Below are positions 1-10,100 of a stretch of DNA of 35,187 nucleotides, in pieces (position 1 is the first letter of the stretch; each line of letters starts with the position of its first letter). The stretch covers positions 1 to 35,187 of the forward strand of contig JAPLBL010000004.1 of NCBI GenBank assembly GCA_026392765.1, written 5' to 3'. Origin of the DNA: Actinomycetota bacterium. GTDB taxonomy: Bacteria > Actinomycetota > Actinomycetes > Nanopelagicales > Nanopelagicaceae. The position numbers were made by a program, and so were the translations under genes. The notes beneath the pieces were generated by a model. It made no database searches and was not told the DNA's origin. It was given only the letters and a program-made list of their open reading frames with translations.

Positions 1-431
1 GCAGTCAGTGTTCCTAGCAATTCACGTTCATTCTCAAGCAGACCTTCCAGCGCAGCATCAACAGCGCGCACCCCAGATTTTGTGAGTGTGACAAGTGAGC
101 CGCGACCATCATCCGGATCTTGTTCACGAGTAATCAATTGCAACTCTTCAAGTCGATCAAGGCGATTGGTCATCGTTCCACTCGTCACCATCGTCTCTTG
201 CATTAACTGACCAGGGGAGAGTTGATGTGGTGCACCTGCACGACGCAGAGCTGCAAGAACATCGAATCCCCACGTCTCAAGATCTGCGAATGCATCACGA
301 CGAGCAATATCCAGGTGGCGGGCGATGCGGGTAATGCGGCTTAGGACTGCAAGGGGAGAGAGGTCGAGATCTGGGCGCTCGCGCTTCCAGGCCGCTATGA
401 GGCGGTCTACTTCATCTCGATTATTCTGCAT
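1..431 (-). CDS. MarR-family transcriptional regulator (partial, runs off the window start)
   Basis: Reverse-strand reading from ATG at 431 gives MQNNRDEVDRLIAAWKRERPDLDLSPLAVLSRITRIARHLDIARRDAFADLETWGFDVLAALRRAGAPHQLSPGQLMQETMVTSGTMTNRLDRLEELQLITREQDPDDGRGSLVTLTKSG, a MarR winged-helix pattern. Open to the window edge, so absent from the ORF track. Confidence 0.88.
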   Translation of the reverse strand, partial: MQNNRDEVDRLIAAWKRERPDLDLSPLAVLSRITRIARHLDIARRDAFADLETWGFDVLAALRRAGAPHQLSPGQLMQETMVTSGTMTNRLDRLEELQLITREQDPDDGRGSLVTLTKSGVRAVDAALEGLLENERELLGTLT

Positions 432-486
432 AGTAAATGGAGTTTAGTGGTCGCCAGCACTACCGAATATAAGGGAGAATATAGGT

Positions 487-561
487 TCCGCCATTGTGTA
501 GTGGCTAGCACATGGGCCTTTGAAGCCCAGGGTCCAGGATCGATACCTGGTGGCGGAGCCA
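487..561 (+). tRNA. tRNA-Gln (UUG)
   Basis: TCCGCCA acceptor pairs with TGGCGGA. Anticodon arm TGGGC-CTTTGAA-GCCCA gives anticodon TTG. T-arm CCAGG..CCTGG, discriminator G558, CCA encoded at 559-561. Confidence 0.93.
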
Positions 562-586
562 CCGTTTCAATCTCAGCCCGAGCAAG

Positions 587-592
587 TAGACT
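587..592 (+). promoter_or_regulatory. putative -10 box TAGACT for glmU, 6 nt before ATG (predicts leaderless mRNA)
   Basis: TAGACT-GCACAC-ATG. The same hexamer recurs upstream of ispH, eno, mfd and the tRNA at 15800. Confidence 0.5.
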
Positions 593-598
593 GCACAC

Positions 599-2026
599 AT
601 GAGCCTTGAAACAGTAGTGATTCTCGCTGCTGGAGAAGGTACTCGCATGAAGTCGAGCACTCCCAAGGTTCTTCACTCAATCGCAGGTCGATCACTTGTT
701 GGCCATGTTCTCATCGCAGTGAGTGCACTCTCACCTAAGCAGGTGCGCGTAGTTGTTGGAGCAGGTCGCGAACAAGTAGAGGCACACCTTTCAGAAGTAG
801 CACCACATGTCACAACAGTCTTCCAAGAAAAGCGCGGCGGCACAGGACATGCAACTCAACTTGCACTCGATGGTCTCAAGGCAAGCGGAACAATTCTTGT
901 ACTTGCAGGTGATACACCGATGCTCACAGGATCATCTCTGACTCAACTTCTTACAGAACATCATGCAGGTGGTTTTACAGCATCCGTTCTCACAGCAGAA
1001 CACCCAGATCCAACAGGCTATGGCCGCATTATTCGCGCTGATGATGACTCACTTCTTCGCATTGTGGAAGAGCGCGATGCCGATGAGATTCAACGTGACA
1101 TCCTTGAAGTGAACTCTGGTGTGTATGCATTTGATGCAGTCAAACTCGCTGGTGCTATCGGAAAGCTGAAAAAGGATAATTCGCAGGGCGAGCTCTATCT
1201 CACCGATGTCATTGAAATCCTTCGCAATGAAGGTGGCAAGATTGCAGCAGTTCTGATTGATGATTTCATCGAAATCCTAGGAGTCAATGACCGCGTGCAG
1301 CTTGCAGAATCAGCGGCCCTCTTGCGCGATCGCATTAATGAAGATTTGATGCGCGATGGTGTGACCATTGTGGATCCTTTAAGCACATGGGTTGATGCAA
1401 CTGCGACTGTGGCAAGTGATGTAGTGCTTATGCCTGGTACTGCTATTAGTGGAATGAGCACAGTGGCAACGGGTGCTGTCATCGGCCCTCGCACAACACT
1501 TGTTGATTGCACAGTGGGCGCAGGTGCTCGCGTTATTGAATCTCGTTGCACAGAAGCCATCATTGGCGATGGTGCAAATGTTGGCCCCTATACATTCTTG
1601 CGACCTGGAACAAAGTTGCTTCCAAATTCAAAGGTCGGCGCATATGTTGAGATGAAGAATGCGACTTTGGGCGAAGGCTCTAAAGTGCCTCATCTTTCCT
1701 ATGTGGGAGATGCTGTTATCGGTGAGGGCTCCAATATTGGCGCTGCAACTATCTTTGTTAACTATGACGGTGTTGAAAAGCATTACACCGTTGTGGGCGA
1801 TCACGTTCGAATCGGAAGCGATTCGATGTTAGTAGCCCCGGTCACAATCGGAGATGGCGCATATACGGCAGCCGGATCTGTGATTACTGAAGATGTTCCG
1901 CCCGGTGCAATTGGTGTCGGTAGGGCAAAGCAGCGAAATGTAATAGGTTGGGTTCTGCGTAAGCGAGCTGGCAGTAAATCTGCTGAGGCCGCTATGCGCC
2001 ACAGTAACGACGAGCAGAAAGGCTAA
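599..2026 (+). CDS. glmU: bifunctional UDP-N-acetylglucosamine pyrophosphorylase / glucosamine-1-phosphate N-acetyltransferase
   Basis: LAAGEGTRMKS nucleotidyltransferase signature, left-handed beta-helix hexapeptide repeats, FVNYDGVEKH motif. Confidence 0.97.
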   Translation: MSLETVVILAAGEGTRMKSSTPKVLHSIAGRSLVGHVLIAVSALSPKQVRVVVGAGREQVEAHLSEVAPHVTTVFQEKRGGTGHATQLALDGLKASGTILVLAGDTPMLTGSSLTQLLTEHHAGGFTASVLTAEHPDPTGYGRIIRADDDSLLRIVEERDADEIQRDILEVNSGVYAFDAVKLAGAIGKLKKDNSQGELYLTDVIEILRNEGGKIAAVLIDDFIEILGVNDRVQLAESAALLRDRINEDLMRDGVTIVDPLSTWVDATATVASDVVLMPGTAISGMSTVATGAVIGPRTTLVDCTVGAGARVIESRCTEAIIGDGANVGPYTFLRPGTKLLPNSKVGAYVEMKNATLGEGSKVPHLSYVGDAVIGEGSNIGAATIFVNYDGVEKHYTVVGDHVRIGSDSMLVAPVTIGDGAYTAAGSVITEDVPPGAIGVGRAKQRNVIGWVLRKRAGSKSAEAAMRHSNDEQKG

Positions 2027-2031
2027 CTTCC

Positions 2032-3012
2032 TTGAGCGAGATCCGTTTATCTTCAGAGAAAAAACTTCGTCTTTTTTCAGGCCGCGGATTCCCAGAGTTA
2101 TCTGAACAAGTTGCTACCGAACTAGGTATTCCGCTCACACCAACGTCTGCATATGACTTCGCTAATGGTGAGATCTTTGTTCGCTTTGAAGAATCAGTTC
2201 GTGGCTGCGATGCATTTGTGATTCAGTCACACTCAACCCCAATTAATAAGCAAATCATGGAACAACTCATCATGATTGATGCTCTCAAGCGCGCATCGGC
2301 AAAGCGCATCACTGTTGTTGCACCGTTCTATGGTTACGCTCGCCAAGATAAGAAGAGCCGTGGTCGCGAACCAATTACTGCGCGCCTGATGGCAGATCTC
2401 TTTAAGGCAGCAGGCGCTGATCGACTTATGGTTGTTGATCTCCACACTTCACAGATTCAAGGATTCTTTGACGGTCCTGTCGATCACTTGTTCGCACTTC
2501 CTATGCTTGCAAATTATGTTGGCAGCAAGGTGGATCGTTCAAAGCTCACTATCGTTTCACCTGACTCAGGTCGCGTTCGTGTTGCAGAGCGTTGGTCTGA
2601 GCTTCTCGGTGGCTGCCCGATTGCATTTATCCATAAGACTCGCGACCCACTTGTTCCTAACGAAGCAGTTGTTGGAAAAGTTGTGGGAGATGTTGAAGGT
2701 CGCACATGCGTCGTTATCGATGACATGATCGACACGGCAGGCACCATCACAAAGGCAGTCGATGCTCTCTTTGAAGGGGGCGCAAAAGATGTCATCGTTG
2801 CTGCAACCCACGCTGTCTTCTCTGGTCCGGCCGTTGATCGCCTCAAAGAGTCTCGCGCTGTCGAGGTCGTTGTCACCGATTCTCTTCCCCTGTCTGAGGA
2901 TCAGAAGTTTGACAAGCTGACTGTGCTCACCATCGCCCCACTCTTGGCTCGCGCCATCCGTGAGGTCTTCGAAGATGGCTCAGTAACCAGCCTTTTTGAC
3001 GGGCATAGCTAA
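2032..3012 (+). CDS. prs: ribose-phosphate pyrophosphokinase
   Basis: TTG start. FSGRGFPELSEQVATELG, YGYARQDKK, VVDLHTSQIQGFF, VVIDDMIDTAGTI. Confidence 0.97.
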   Translation: MSEIRLSSEKKLRLFSGRGFPELSEQVATELGIPLTPTSAYDFANGEIFVRFEESVRGCDAFVIQSHSTPINKQIMEQLIMIDALKRASAKRITVVAPFYGYARQDKKSRGREPITARLMADLFKAAGADRLMVVDLHTSQIQGFFDGPVDHLFALPMLANYVGSKVDRSKLTIVSPDSGRVRVAERWSELLGGCPIAFIHKTRDPLVPNEAVVGKVVGDVEGRTCVVIDDMIDTAGTITKAVDALFEGGAKDVIVAATHAVFSGPAVDRLKESRAVEVVVTDSLPLSEDQKFDKLTVLTIAPLLARAIREVFEDGSVTSLFDGHS

Positions 3013-3024
3013 CTCACGCTAACC

Positions 3025-3049
3025 TTCACCTCGTTCCGGCGAGGGTGAA
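3025..3049 (+). terminator. stem-loop downstream of prs (possible terminator or rplY leader structure)
   Basis: TTCACCTCG-TTCCGG-CGAGGGTGAA with one bulge, followed by ATTTATCC (poor U-tract). Confidence 0.4.
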
Positions 3050-3139
3050 ATTTATCCGTGATCGACGGCGTAGGTATCAACTCCTGCTGGAACTTCGCAA
3101 CACAAAGAGGTTCGATAACAGCTACGAGGGAGTTTTAAA

Positions 3140-3719
3140 ATGGCAGAAGTTTCAATTAAGGGAACAACACGTACCGAATTCGGTAAGGGTGCATCACGTC
3201 GCGCACGCGTTGCAGGTCTTGTTCCTGCTGTCATCTATGGACATGGTGAGAAGCCAGTTCACATCACTCTCCCAGCTCGCGAACTCGGCGTTGCTCTTAA
3301 AGAGTCAGACACTTCCAAAGTCAATCGTTCGCCACCCACTCAAGCAGATCCTTGAGCACATCGACCTCGTACTTGTCCGTCGCGGTGAGAAGGTTGTTGT
3401 TTCAGTTCCTGTTCACCTTGAAGGTAAGCACGATCCAGACGGCATCCTTGAGACTCAGCACAACTCAATTGAAGTTGAGGCAGAGGCAACTGCGATTCCT
3501 AAGTTCCTTACACTTGATATTGAAGGAATGGCTGCTGGAACTTCTAAGCATGCTTCAGATGTTGTTCTTCCTGCAGGCATCATTCTTGTGAGCCCAGCGA
3601 ACACAATCATCGTTCACTTGTCTGAGCGCTCAACAGTTGTTGAAGAAGTTGCTGTTGTGGCACCTGCTGCAGATGCAGCTGCTGCGGCACCTGCTGCAGA
3701 TGCAGAGAAGAAGGACTAA
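3140..3719 (+). pseudogene. rplY: 50S ribosomal protein L25/CTC, disrupted by frameshift
   Basis: N-terminal part MAEVSIKGTTRTEFGKGASRRARVAGLVPAVIYGHGEKPVHITLPARELGVALKESDTS in frame 3140..3355 (ends TGA). C-terminal part TLPKSIVRHPLKQILEHIDLVLVRRGEKVVVSVPV... continues in another frame to 3719. The joining segment expected in L25 is missing. Confidence 0.88.
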
Positions 3720-3739
3720 CAACCCTTACGATTTCACAT

Positions 3740-4315
3740 ATGACGTGGTTGGTAGTGGGTCTCGGTAATCCCGGGGATGAATACGCTGCCACCCGTCACA
3801 ATGTGGGTCAGATGGTCATTGATCATCTTGCTAAACGCCACAACGTAAAACTCTCTTCGCATAAATCTCGCAACGATATTGCAGCCTATAAATTAGGTGT
3901 TGGCGCAGATATGCACTCAATCATTCTCGCAAAGTCTAAGAGCTATATGAATGAATCAGGCGGGCCGATTAAGGCACTTGCATCTTTCTACTCTGTTGAA
4001 CCTGCAAACATTATCGTTCTTCACGATGAACTCGATATTGGTTATGCAGCAATTCGCACCAAGGTTGCAGGTGGCGATAATGGCCACAATGGTTTGAAAT
4101 CACTCACTTCATCATTTGGCACAGCAGAGTATTTCCGTGTTCGCCTTGGAATCGGGCGCCCCATGGGACAGCAAGATCCTGCTGACTTTGTCTTGAAGCA
4201 ATTTAGTAAAGAAGAGAAGAAGACCCTCGATGAATTTATCGAACGTGGCGCAGATTGTGTTGAGTACTTGATTGCAAATGGGCTTGATTTAACACAATCT
4301 AAATTTAATAGCTAA
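3740..4315 (+). CDS. pth: peptidyl-tRNA hydrolase
   Basis: MTWLVVGLGNPGDEYAATRHNVG, KSKSYMNESGG, DELDIGYAAIRTKVAGGDNGHNGLKS. Confidence 0.97.
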   Translation: MTWLVVGLGNPGDEYAATRHNVGQMVIDHLAKRHNVKLSSHKSRNDIAAYKLGVGADMHSIILAKSKSYMNESGGPIKALASFYSVEPANIIVLHDELDIGYAAIRTKVAGGDNGHNGLKSLTSSFGTAEYFRVRLGIGRPMGQQDPADFVLKQFSKEEKKTLDEFIERGADCVEYLIANGLDLTQSKFNS

Positions 4316-4318
4316 AAA

Positions 4319-7036
4319 TCAGCCTGTATTTCGTAGACCGGCAGCCACACCGTTAATAGTCAGAAGCAGAGCTCGAATCAGCGCAGGATCAGCTTCTCCT
4401 TCAGTGCGCACACGGTGCAAGAGATTTACCTGAAGCAATTGAAGAGGTGCGAGGTATGTATCGCGCACCTGCAGGGTGCGAGCCAAAACTGCTTGATCGC
4501 CCAACAGCGATTTCTTTCCTGTGAGTGCAAGTATCTCTGAGACAGTTAAATCAAACTCTTCTTTGATTGTGCCAAGGAAGTGCTGCAGCTCAGCTGGCAC
4601 AAGTGTTTCCACATAACGCTTAGCTGTTTCAAGATCTGTCTTAGCAAGTGTCATCTCGACATTGCTGATAAAGGTTGAGAAGAAGTGCCACTCTGCAAGC
4701 ATCTTCTTAAGCACTTCAGTTTGCCCAGCTTCACGCGCTGCCTTCAGCCCTGATCCAACGCCAAACCATCCTGGAACGATCTGACGTGATTGTGTCCACC
4801 CAAATACCCAAGGAATAGCGCGGAGTGAATCAAGACCGCCTGCAGCATCAGGGCGACGGGATGGACGTGAGCCAAGGAAAAGATTTCCTAGTTGTTCAAC
4901 TGGAGTAGATGCATAGAAATAGGCGGGTAGATCTGGGTGATCAATGAGTGCGCGATAGCGAGTAAATGCGTTATCGCTAACTATGTTCATACATTCATTC
5001 CACTTGTTTAAATCTTCTGCGCTCTGGCGTGGTCCACGGTTGAGGACTGTGGCCTCTAGTGATGCTGCAAGAGTGAGTTCAACGTTCTCGCGAGCAAGAG
5101 CAGGAAGTGCGTATTTATCGGAGATAACTTCGCCTTGTTCAGTCATCTTGATTTGTCCATCGACAGAACCCCAAGGCAGTGCAACGAGCGCTTCATATGT
5201 TGGTCCGCCACCGCGTCCCACAGAACCACCTCGACCATGGAATAAACGAAGTTTGACGCCATGCTTCATAGCAACATCGCGCAACGTGCGCTGAGCACGG
5301 TGGATCTCCCACTGCGATGTTGCAATACCTGCATCTTTATTGGAATCTGAATAACCAAGCATCACTTCTTGCACATTCTCGCGCAGCTCAACGAGCTTGC
5401 GATAGGTGGGATCTGAGAGAAGCGTTTCAAGAATTTCACCAGCTGCGCGCAGTTCTGCAACTGTTTCAAGTAGGGGAGCAAAACCAATCTTTGCAACCTT
5501 CTTATCAATATCAACAAGGCCTGCCTGCTTACCAAGAACAGTTGCAGCAATGAGGTCATCTGCGCCCTTTGTCATAGAGACGATATAGGTCTCAATTACT
5601 TCAGGGCCAAAACGTTCAATCAGATCTTCGATGGCAACAAAGGTATTGAGAGTCTTAAGCCCTGCAGCATCGAGCTTTGATGAATCCAGTTTTTCTGATG
5701 ATGCAAGGTGCTTGATGAGAAGAGGGAATTTATCTGCGTGAGAGAGTGCGATGTAGTCGCCTGAAATCATCTGCTTGAGAGCGTTGTGGTGAGCATCTGA
5801 ATGCTCGCGAATATCTAGAGTTGCATGTGTCAGGCCAAATGCTGCAACGGTGCGGATGGTGCGCTCAAGTAGGCCTGTGGCAAGGAGTTCACCGCGGTGA
5901 GCAAAGAGTGAATCGCGCATCAAGGTGAGGTCTGCAAGGAGTTCTGCAGTGTTCTTGTAATCGCGACCTGGAACATGTGGGGTGCGATCTGCATGGCGTG
6001 TGCGTGTGAATGCAAGTCGATGCACGATTGCAGTTGCTTTAAGTCGGTATGGCTCTTGTGCATTTAGGCGCAAGAAGCGTGCCTCAAACTCTGGAATATT
6101 CTTGAGATCTTCTTCAACAGATGCGCTCAGCTCTGGGGTTGCACCTGTGATGCGCGTTGAAACAGAGAGCATCTGGCGCAGACGGTTCATCGCAGCCATA
6201 GTTGATCGAATTGCGTGGGCTACTTGTAGAACAACAGCATCTTCAGTTACCTCAGGTGTGATGTTGGGGTTGCCATCACGATCGCCACCAATCCATGTGC
6301 CAAATGTCAGTGGACGCGCAGTTACGGGCAAATCAATCTTCAGACGCTTGAGTTCGCGGGCAAAGTCATTGAGAACTTCAGGAACAGTCTGTGCTGCTAG
6401 GTCATCGAGGTAATAGAGCGCATTCATCGCTTCATCAAGAGGCTCTGGGCGATTGAGGCGAAGCTCATCAGTCTGCCACAACAAATCAACTGTTTCAGCA
6501 AGACGTTCATCTTGAACGACCGACTTTGGAGTATCAAGCAGTGAAGCAATCTCACCGAGCTTAATCAAGATAGATCGGCGCGCTGCTTCAGTTGGATGCG
6601 CTGTGAAGACGGGGCGGATATCGAGATCATTAATCCATTTTGATAAATCAGCATGTGAAATTTCATGTCCTGCGACAGGGTTCTGCATCGCCTCTTCAAT
6701 TTTGTCGATTGCTCGAGTAATCCATGAACCACCTTGTGCGCGAACTTCTGCCAATACGCGAGAGCGGTGTACTTGTTCTGCAACATTTGCTAAATGGAAA
6801 TAGGTGCTGAGTGCTCGCACGAGTTGCGTTGCATCATCAACTGAAAGGTTTTCAAGGATTTCAATTCCGCTACCTTCGCGGACTCCTTTGCGCACGCTCT
6901 CTACGAGATCAAGGAGGTGTTGTCCTTCTTGGCGGACAAGTGATTGGCCGAGGAGATCACCGAGGCGGCGCACGTCGCTGCGCAGCGTTGCATCATCTGA
7001 TTCAACGATCTGCTTCGTCTTGGAGGTCTCGGTCAC
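4319..7036 (-). CDS. ppc: phosphoenolpyruvate carboxylase
   Basis: VFTAHPTEAARR, TFGTWIGGDRDGNPNIT, MLGYSDSNKDAG, FHGRGGSVGRGGGP, C-terminal GVAAGLRNTG. The GTG at 7036 is preferred over the ORF-track start at 7207 because the upstream extension is not PEPC-like. Confidence 0.95.
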   Translation of the reverse strand: MTETSKTKQIVESDDATLRSDVRRLGDLLGQSLVRQEGQHLLDLVESVRKGVREGSGIEILENLSVDDATQLVRALSTYFHLANVAEQVHRSRVLAEVRAQGGSWITRAIDKIEEAMQNPVAGHEISHADLSKWINDLDIRPVFTAHPTEAARRSILIKLGEIASLLDTPKSVVQDERLAETVDLLWQTDELRLNRPEPLDEAMNALYYLDDLAAQTVPEVLNDFARELKRLKIDLPVTARPLTFGTWIGGDRDGNPNITPEVTEDAVVLQVAHAIRSTMAAMNRLRQMLSVSTRITGATPELSASVEEDLKNIPEFEARFLRLNAQEPYRLKATAIVHRLAFTRTRHADRTPHVPGRDYKNTAELLADLTLMRDSLFAHRGELLATGLLERTIRTVAAFGLTHATLDIREHSDAHHNALKQMISGDYIALSHADKFPLLIKHLASSEKLDSSKLDAAGLKTLNTFVAIEDLIERFGPEVIETYIVSMTKGADDLIAATVLGKQAGLVDIDKKVAKIGFAPLLETVAELRAAGEILETLLSDPTYRKLVELRENVQEVMLGYSDSNKDAGIATSQWEIHRAQRTLRDVAMKHGVKLRLFHGRGGSVGRGGGPTYEALVALPWGSVDGQIKMTEQGEVISDKYALPALARENVELTLAASLEATVLNRGPRQSAEDLNKWNECMNIVSDNAFTRYRALIDHPDLPAYFYASTPVEQLGNLFLGSRPSRRPDAAGGLDSLRAIPWVFGWTQSRQIVPGWFGVGSGLKAAREAGQTEVLKKMLAEWHFFSTFISNVEMTLAKTDLETAKRYVETLVPAELQHFLGTIKEEFDLTVSEILALTGKKSLLGDQAVLARTLQVRDTYLAPLQLLQVNLLHRVRTEGEADPALIRALLLTINGVAAGLRNTG

Positions 7037-7042
7037 TGGAGA

Positions 7043-7048
7043 ATTATC
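7043..7048 (-). promoter_or_regulatory. putative extended -10 (TGT-GATAAT) for ppc, 6 nt before the GTG start
   Basis: Reverse strand reads TGTGATAAT-TCTCCA-GTG. Confidence 0.4.
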
Positions 7049-7067
7049 ACAGATGGAGCAGGCCCGA

Positions 7068-7073
7068 TAGACT
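7068..7073 (+). promoter_or_regulatory. putative -10 box TAGACT for mfd (leadered; AAAGGAG RBS near 7121)
   Basis: TAGACT about 60 nt before mfd ATG 7134; RBS-like AAAGGAG precedes the start. Confidence 0.4.
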
Positions 7074-7133
7074 GTAATTGTTCGCCCCCCTTCTTTTTGA
7101 AGTGGGGCTTTGAGTCGTTTAAAGGAGCGTGCA

Positions 7134-10100
7134 ATGAGAGGAATTCTCGCGGTATTACATAGTGATACCGAAGTGGCTTCCGCGCTCCTTGATTCCTCCA
7201 AGATCATTGCACCAGCATCGAGCTACCCATTCCTGATTGCTCTCAAGGCTCAAGAAAAGCCCCTACTGGTCATCACAAGCTCCAGCCGTGGCGCAGAAGA
7301 TGTGAGTGAATATCTCAGAAGCCTTCATTCACATGTCTATGAATTTCCTGCGTGGGAGACGCTGCCTCATGAACGCTTAAGTCCGCGAAGTGACACCGTT
7401 GCACGCAGACTCTCAACTTTGTATTCGCTTAAAGAAAAGCAGAACAACCCCGTTGTTGTCGCGCCCGTGCGTGCAGTAATCCATCGCTTTATTGAATCCC
7501 TTGCTAAGAAAGAGCTGTGGACTTTAGAGATTGGTCAAGAGATTGGCCTTACTGAACTCATCAACCATCTGACTGAACTTTCATTTACACGAACTGACCT
7601 TGTTGAAAAACGTGGGGAGTTTGCTGTGCGTGGCGGCATCGTCGATGTCTTCCTTCCGCTTGCGATGCATCCTGTGCGTATTGATTTCTTCGGTGATGAA
7701 ATTGAAGAGCTTCAGTATTTTGAGGTTGCAGATCAACGCACCAGTGAGCCGGTCGTAGGAAAGCTCGCGATCTTGCCTTGTCGCGAATTACTTCTTACAG
7801 ATGCTATTCGTGAGAGAGCAGAGAAGTTAAAGAGCCAATATCCAAGTGCGTTAGAGATTCTCGACAAGATTGCACAAGGCATAATTGTTGAAGGAATGGA
7901 ATCACTCATCCCACTTCTTACCGATGACTTTGAAACGATTCTAGATCGCATGCCCCAGGGCACCGAAGTAATTTTCATTGATGATGAACGTATCCGCTCT
8001 CGCACAGCAGATCTCATTGAGACAAACCAAGAATTTCTCGAAGCATCGTGGTCTAACGCTGCAATCGGTGGTGCGGCACCTCTTCCTGTTGAACAAGTGA
8101 CTTATTTGGATTGGAAAGCACTACAAGAGGAGATTGCACGCCTTTCTCTTCCGGTGCGCGCATTTAATGCTTTTGGAAGCGATCTCGATGAAGATGCTCG
8201 TTTTCTTGATATCTCAGCCATTGACCCGATGCGCGCAAATGTGGAAGCGCTCTGCGAGCTACTGCGCACAGGGTTAGAGGCGCATCACAGCGTTGTGTTT
8301 TCAACGACAGGCCATGGAATGGCTGAGCGATATGCAGGAATCTTCCGTGATGCAGATTTGCCAGTGCAGATGGTGGAGACCCTTGCTGCTCAACCAACGA
8401 AAGGCTCTATCCACGTTACTCAATCCTCACTCGGATATGGCTTTAAGAGTGATCATGCGCAGATTCTCTTTGTTACAGAACGCGACTTATCAGGCAGCAA
8501 AACAAGCAGTAAAGATGGTGCGCGTATGCCATCAAAGCGCAAGCAAGCAATTGATCCACTCGAACTTCACACAGGTGATTTTGTAGTCCATGAGCAACAT
8601 GGAATTGGAAGATATGTTGAATTAGTCCAGCGCACAGTCGGGGGAGTAACCCGCGAATATCTAGTTATTGAATATGCCCCAGCAAAGCGCGGACAACCGA
8701 GTGATCGCATCTTTGTTCCAACCGATACGTTAGAACAGGTAAGTAAGTATGTGGGTGGTGAGACCCCTACTGTGCACCGCATCGGAAGCGGTGAATGGCA
8801 GAAAGCAAAGGGTCGTGCACGAAAGGCTGTGCGCCAGATTGCTGGGGAACTCATTCGTCTCTATGCAGCGCGCACAAGCGCACCAGGCTTTGCCTTCTCA
8901 CCAGATACTCCATGGCAGCGTGAATTAGAAGATGCATTTTCCTATATTGAAACTCCCGATCAGTTATCAACGATTGAAGATGTGAAGCGGGATATGGAGC
9001 GCCCATATCCAATGGATCGCATCATCTGTGGTGATGTGGGATATGGAAAGACAGAGATTGCCATTCGCGCTGCCTTTAAAGCGGTGCAAGATGGAAAGCA
9101 AGTAGCAGTCCTTGTTCCAACAACGATTCTTGTGCAGCAGCATTCCAAAACTTTTGCAGAACGGTATGCGGGCTTTCCCATCAAGGTAGCTGGCTTATCT
9201 CGCTTTAATACAGCGAAGGAGAGTAAGGAGATTCTGGTAGAGCTTGCATCTGGCGTTGTCGATGTTGTTGTTGGTACGCACCGCATCCTTTCGCAGGATG
9301 TGCAGTTTAAGGATTTAGGTCTTGTCATTGTTGATGAAGAACAGCGCTTTGGCGTTGAGCAGAAAGAATCCCTCAAAAAGATGCGCACGACTGTTGATGT
9401 CTTAGCGATGTCTGCAACACCTATCCCTCGCACCCTTGAGATGGCAGTTACGGGAATTCGTGAGATGTCGACGATCACAACACCGCCCGAGGAACGCCAT
9501 CCCATCCTTACCTATGTGGGGCCGGCTGAAGATGCGCAGATTAAGGCTGCTATCCACCGCGAACTGCTTCGCGATGGTCAGATCTTCTATATCCATAATC
9601 GCGTTGAATCAATCGATCGCGCTGCATCAAAGTTGCAAGAATTAGTTCCTGAAGCACGTATTCGTATTGCACATGGCCAGATGTCTGAAGGACAGTTAGA
9701 AGATGTGATTCTTGCTTTCTGGAATCGTGACTTTGATGTTCTGGTCTGCACGACAATCGTTGAGAGCGGACTTGATATTGCCAATGCAAATACTCTGATA
9801 GTTGAGCGCTCTGAGAATTTTGGTCTCTCCCAGCTTCACCAATTACGAGGGCGCGTGGGTCGTGGACGTGAGCGTGCCTATGCCTACTTCCTCTATCCGC
9901 AAGATCAACCCTTATCTGAAGTTGCACTGGATCGATTAAAGACGATTGCAACAAATACCGATCTTGGTTCAGGAATGAGAGTTGCACTCAAAGATCTTGA
10001 AATTCGTGGAGCCGGCAACTTACTAGGCGGTGAGCAATCAGGACATATAGCTGATGTGGGATTCGATCTCTATATGCGCATGGTCGGTGAAGCGGTCAAT

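Noticed and set aside
407-676. 89-aa minus-strand ORF at the glmU/tRNA-Gln region
   Set aside because: Reads through the antisense of tRNA-Gln (PPPGIDPGPWASKAHVLATTQWR), a typical spurious call.
1195-1563. 122-aa minus-strand ORF inside glmU
   Set aside because: Antisense shadow ORF within a fully supported CDS.
3045-3719. 224-aa ORF taken as one intact gene
   Set aside because: Only its C-terminal part is L25; the N-terminal part is the out-of-frame translation of the rplY leader and 5' coding region.
8960-9505. 181-aa minus-strand ORF antisense to mfd (and similarly 9550..9987)
   Set aside because: Lies wholly inside the strongly supported mfd CDS; low-complexity Ser/Arg/Thr composition typical of antisense shadow ORFs.
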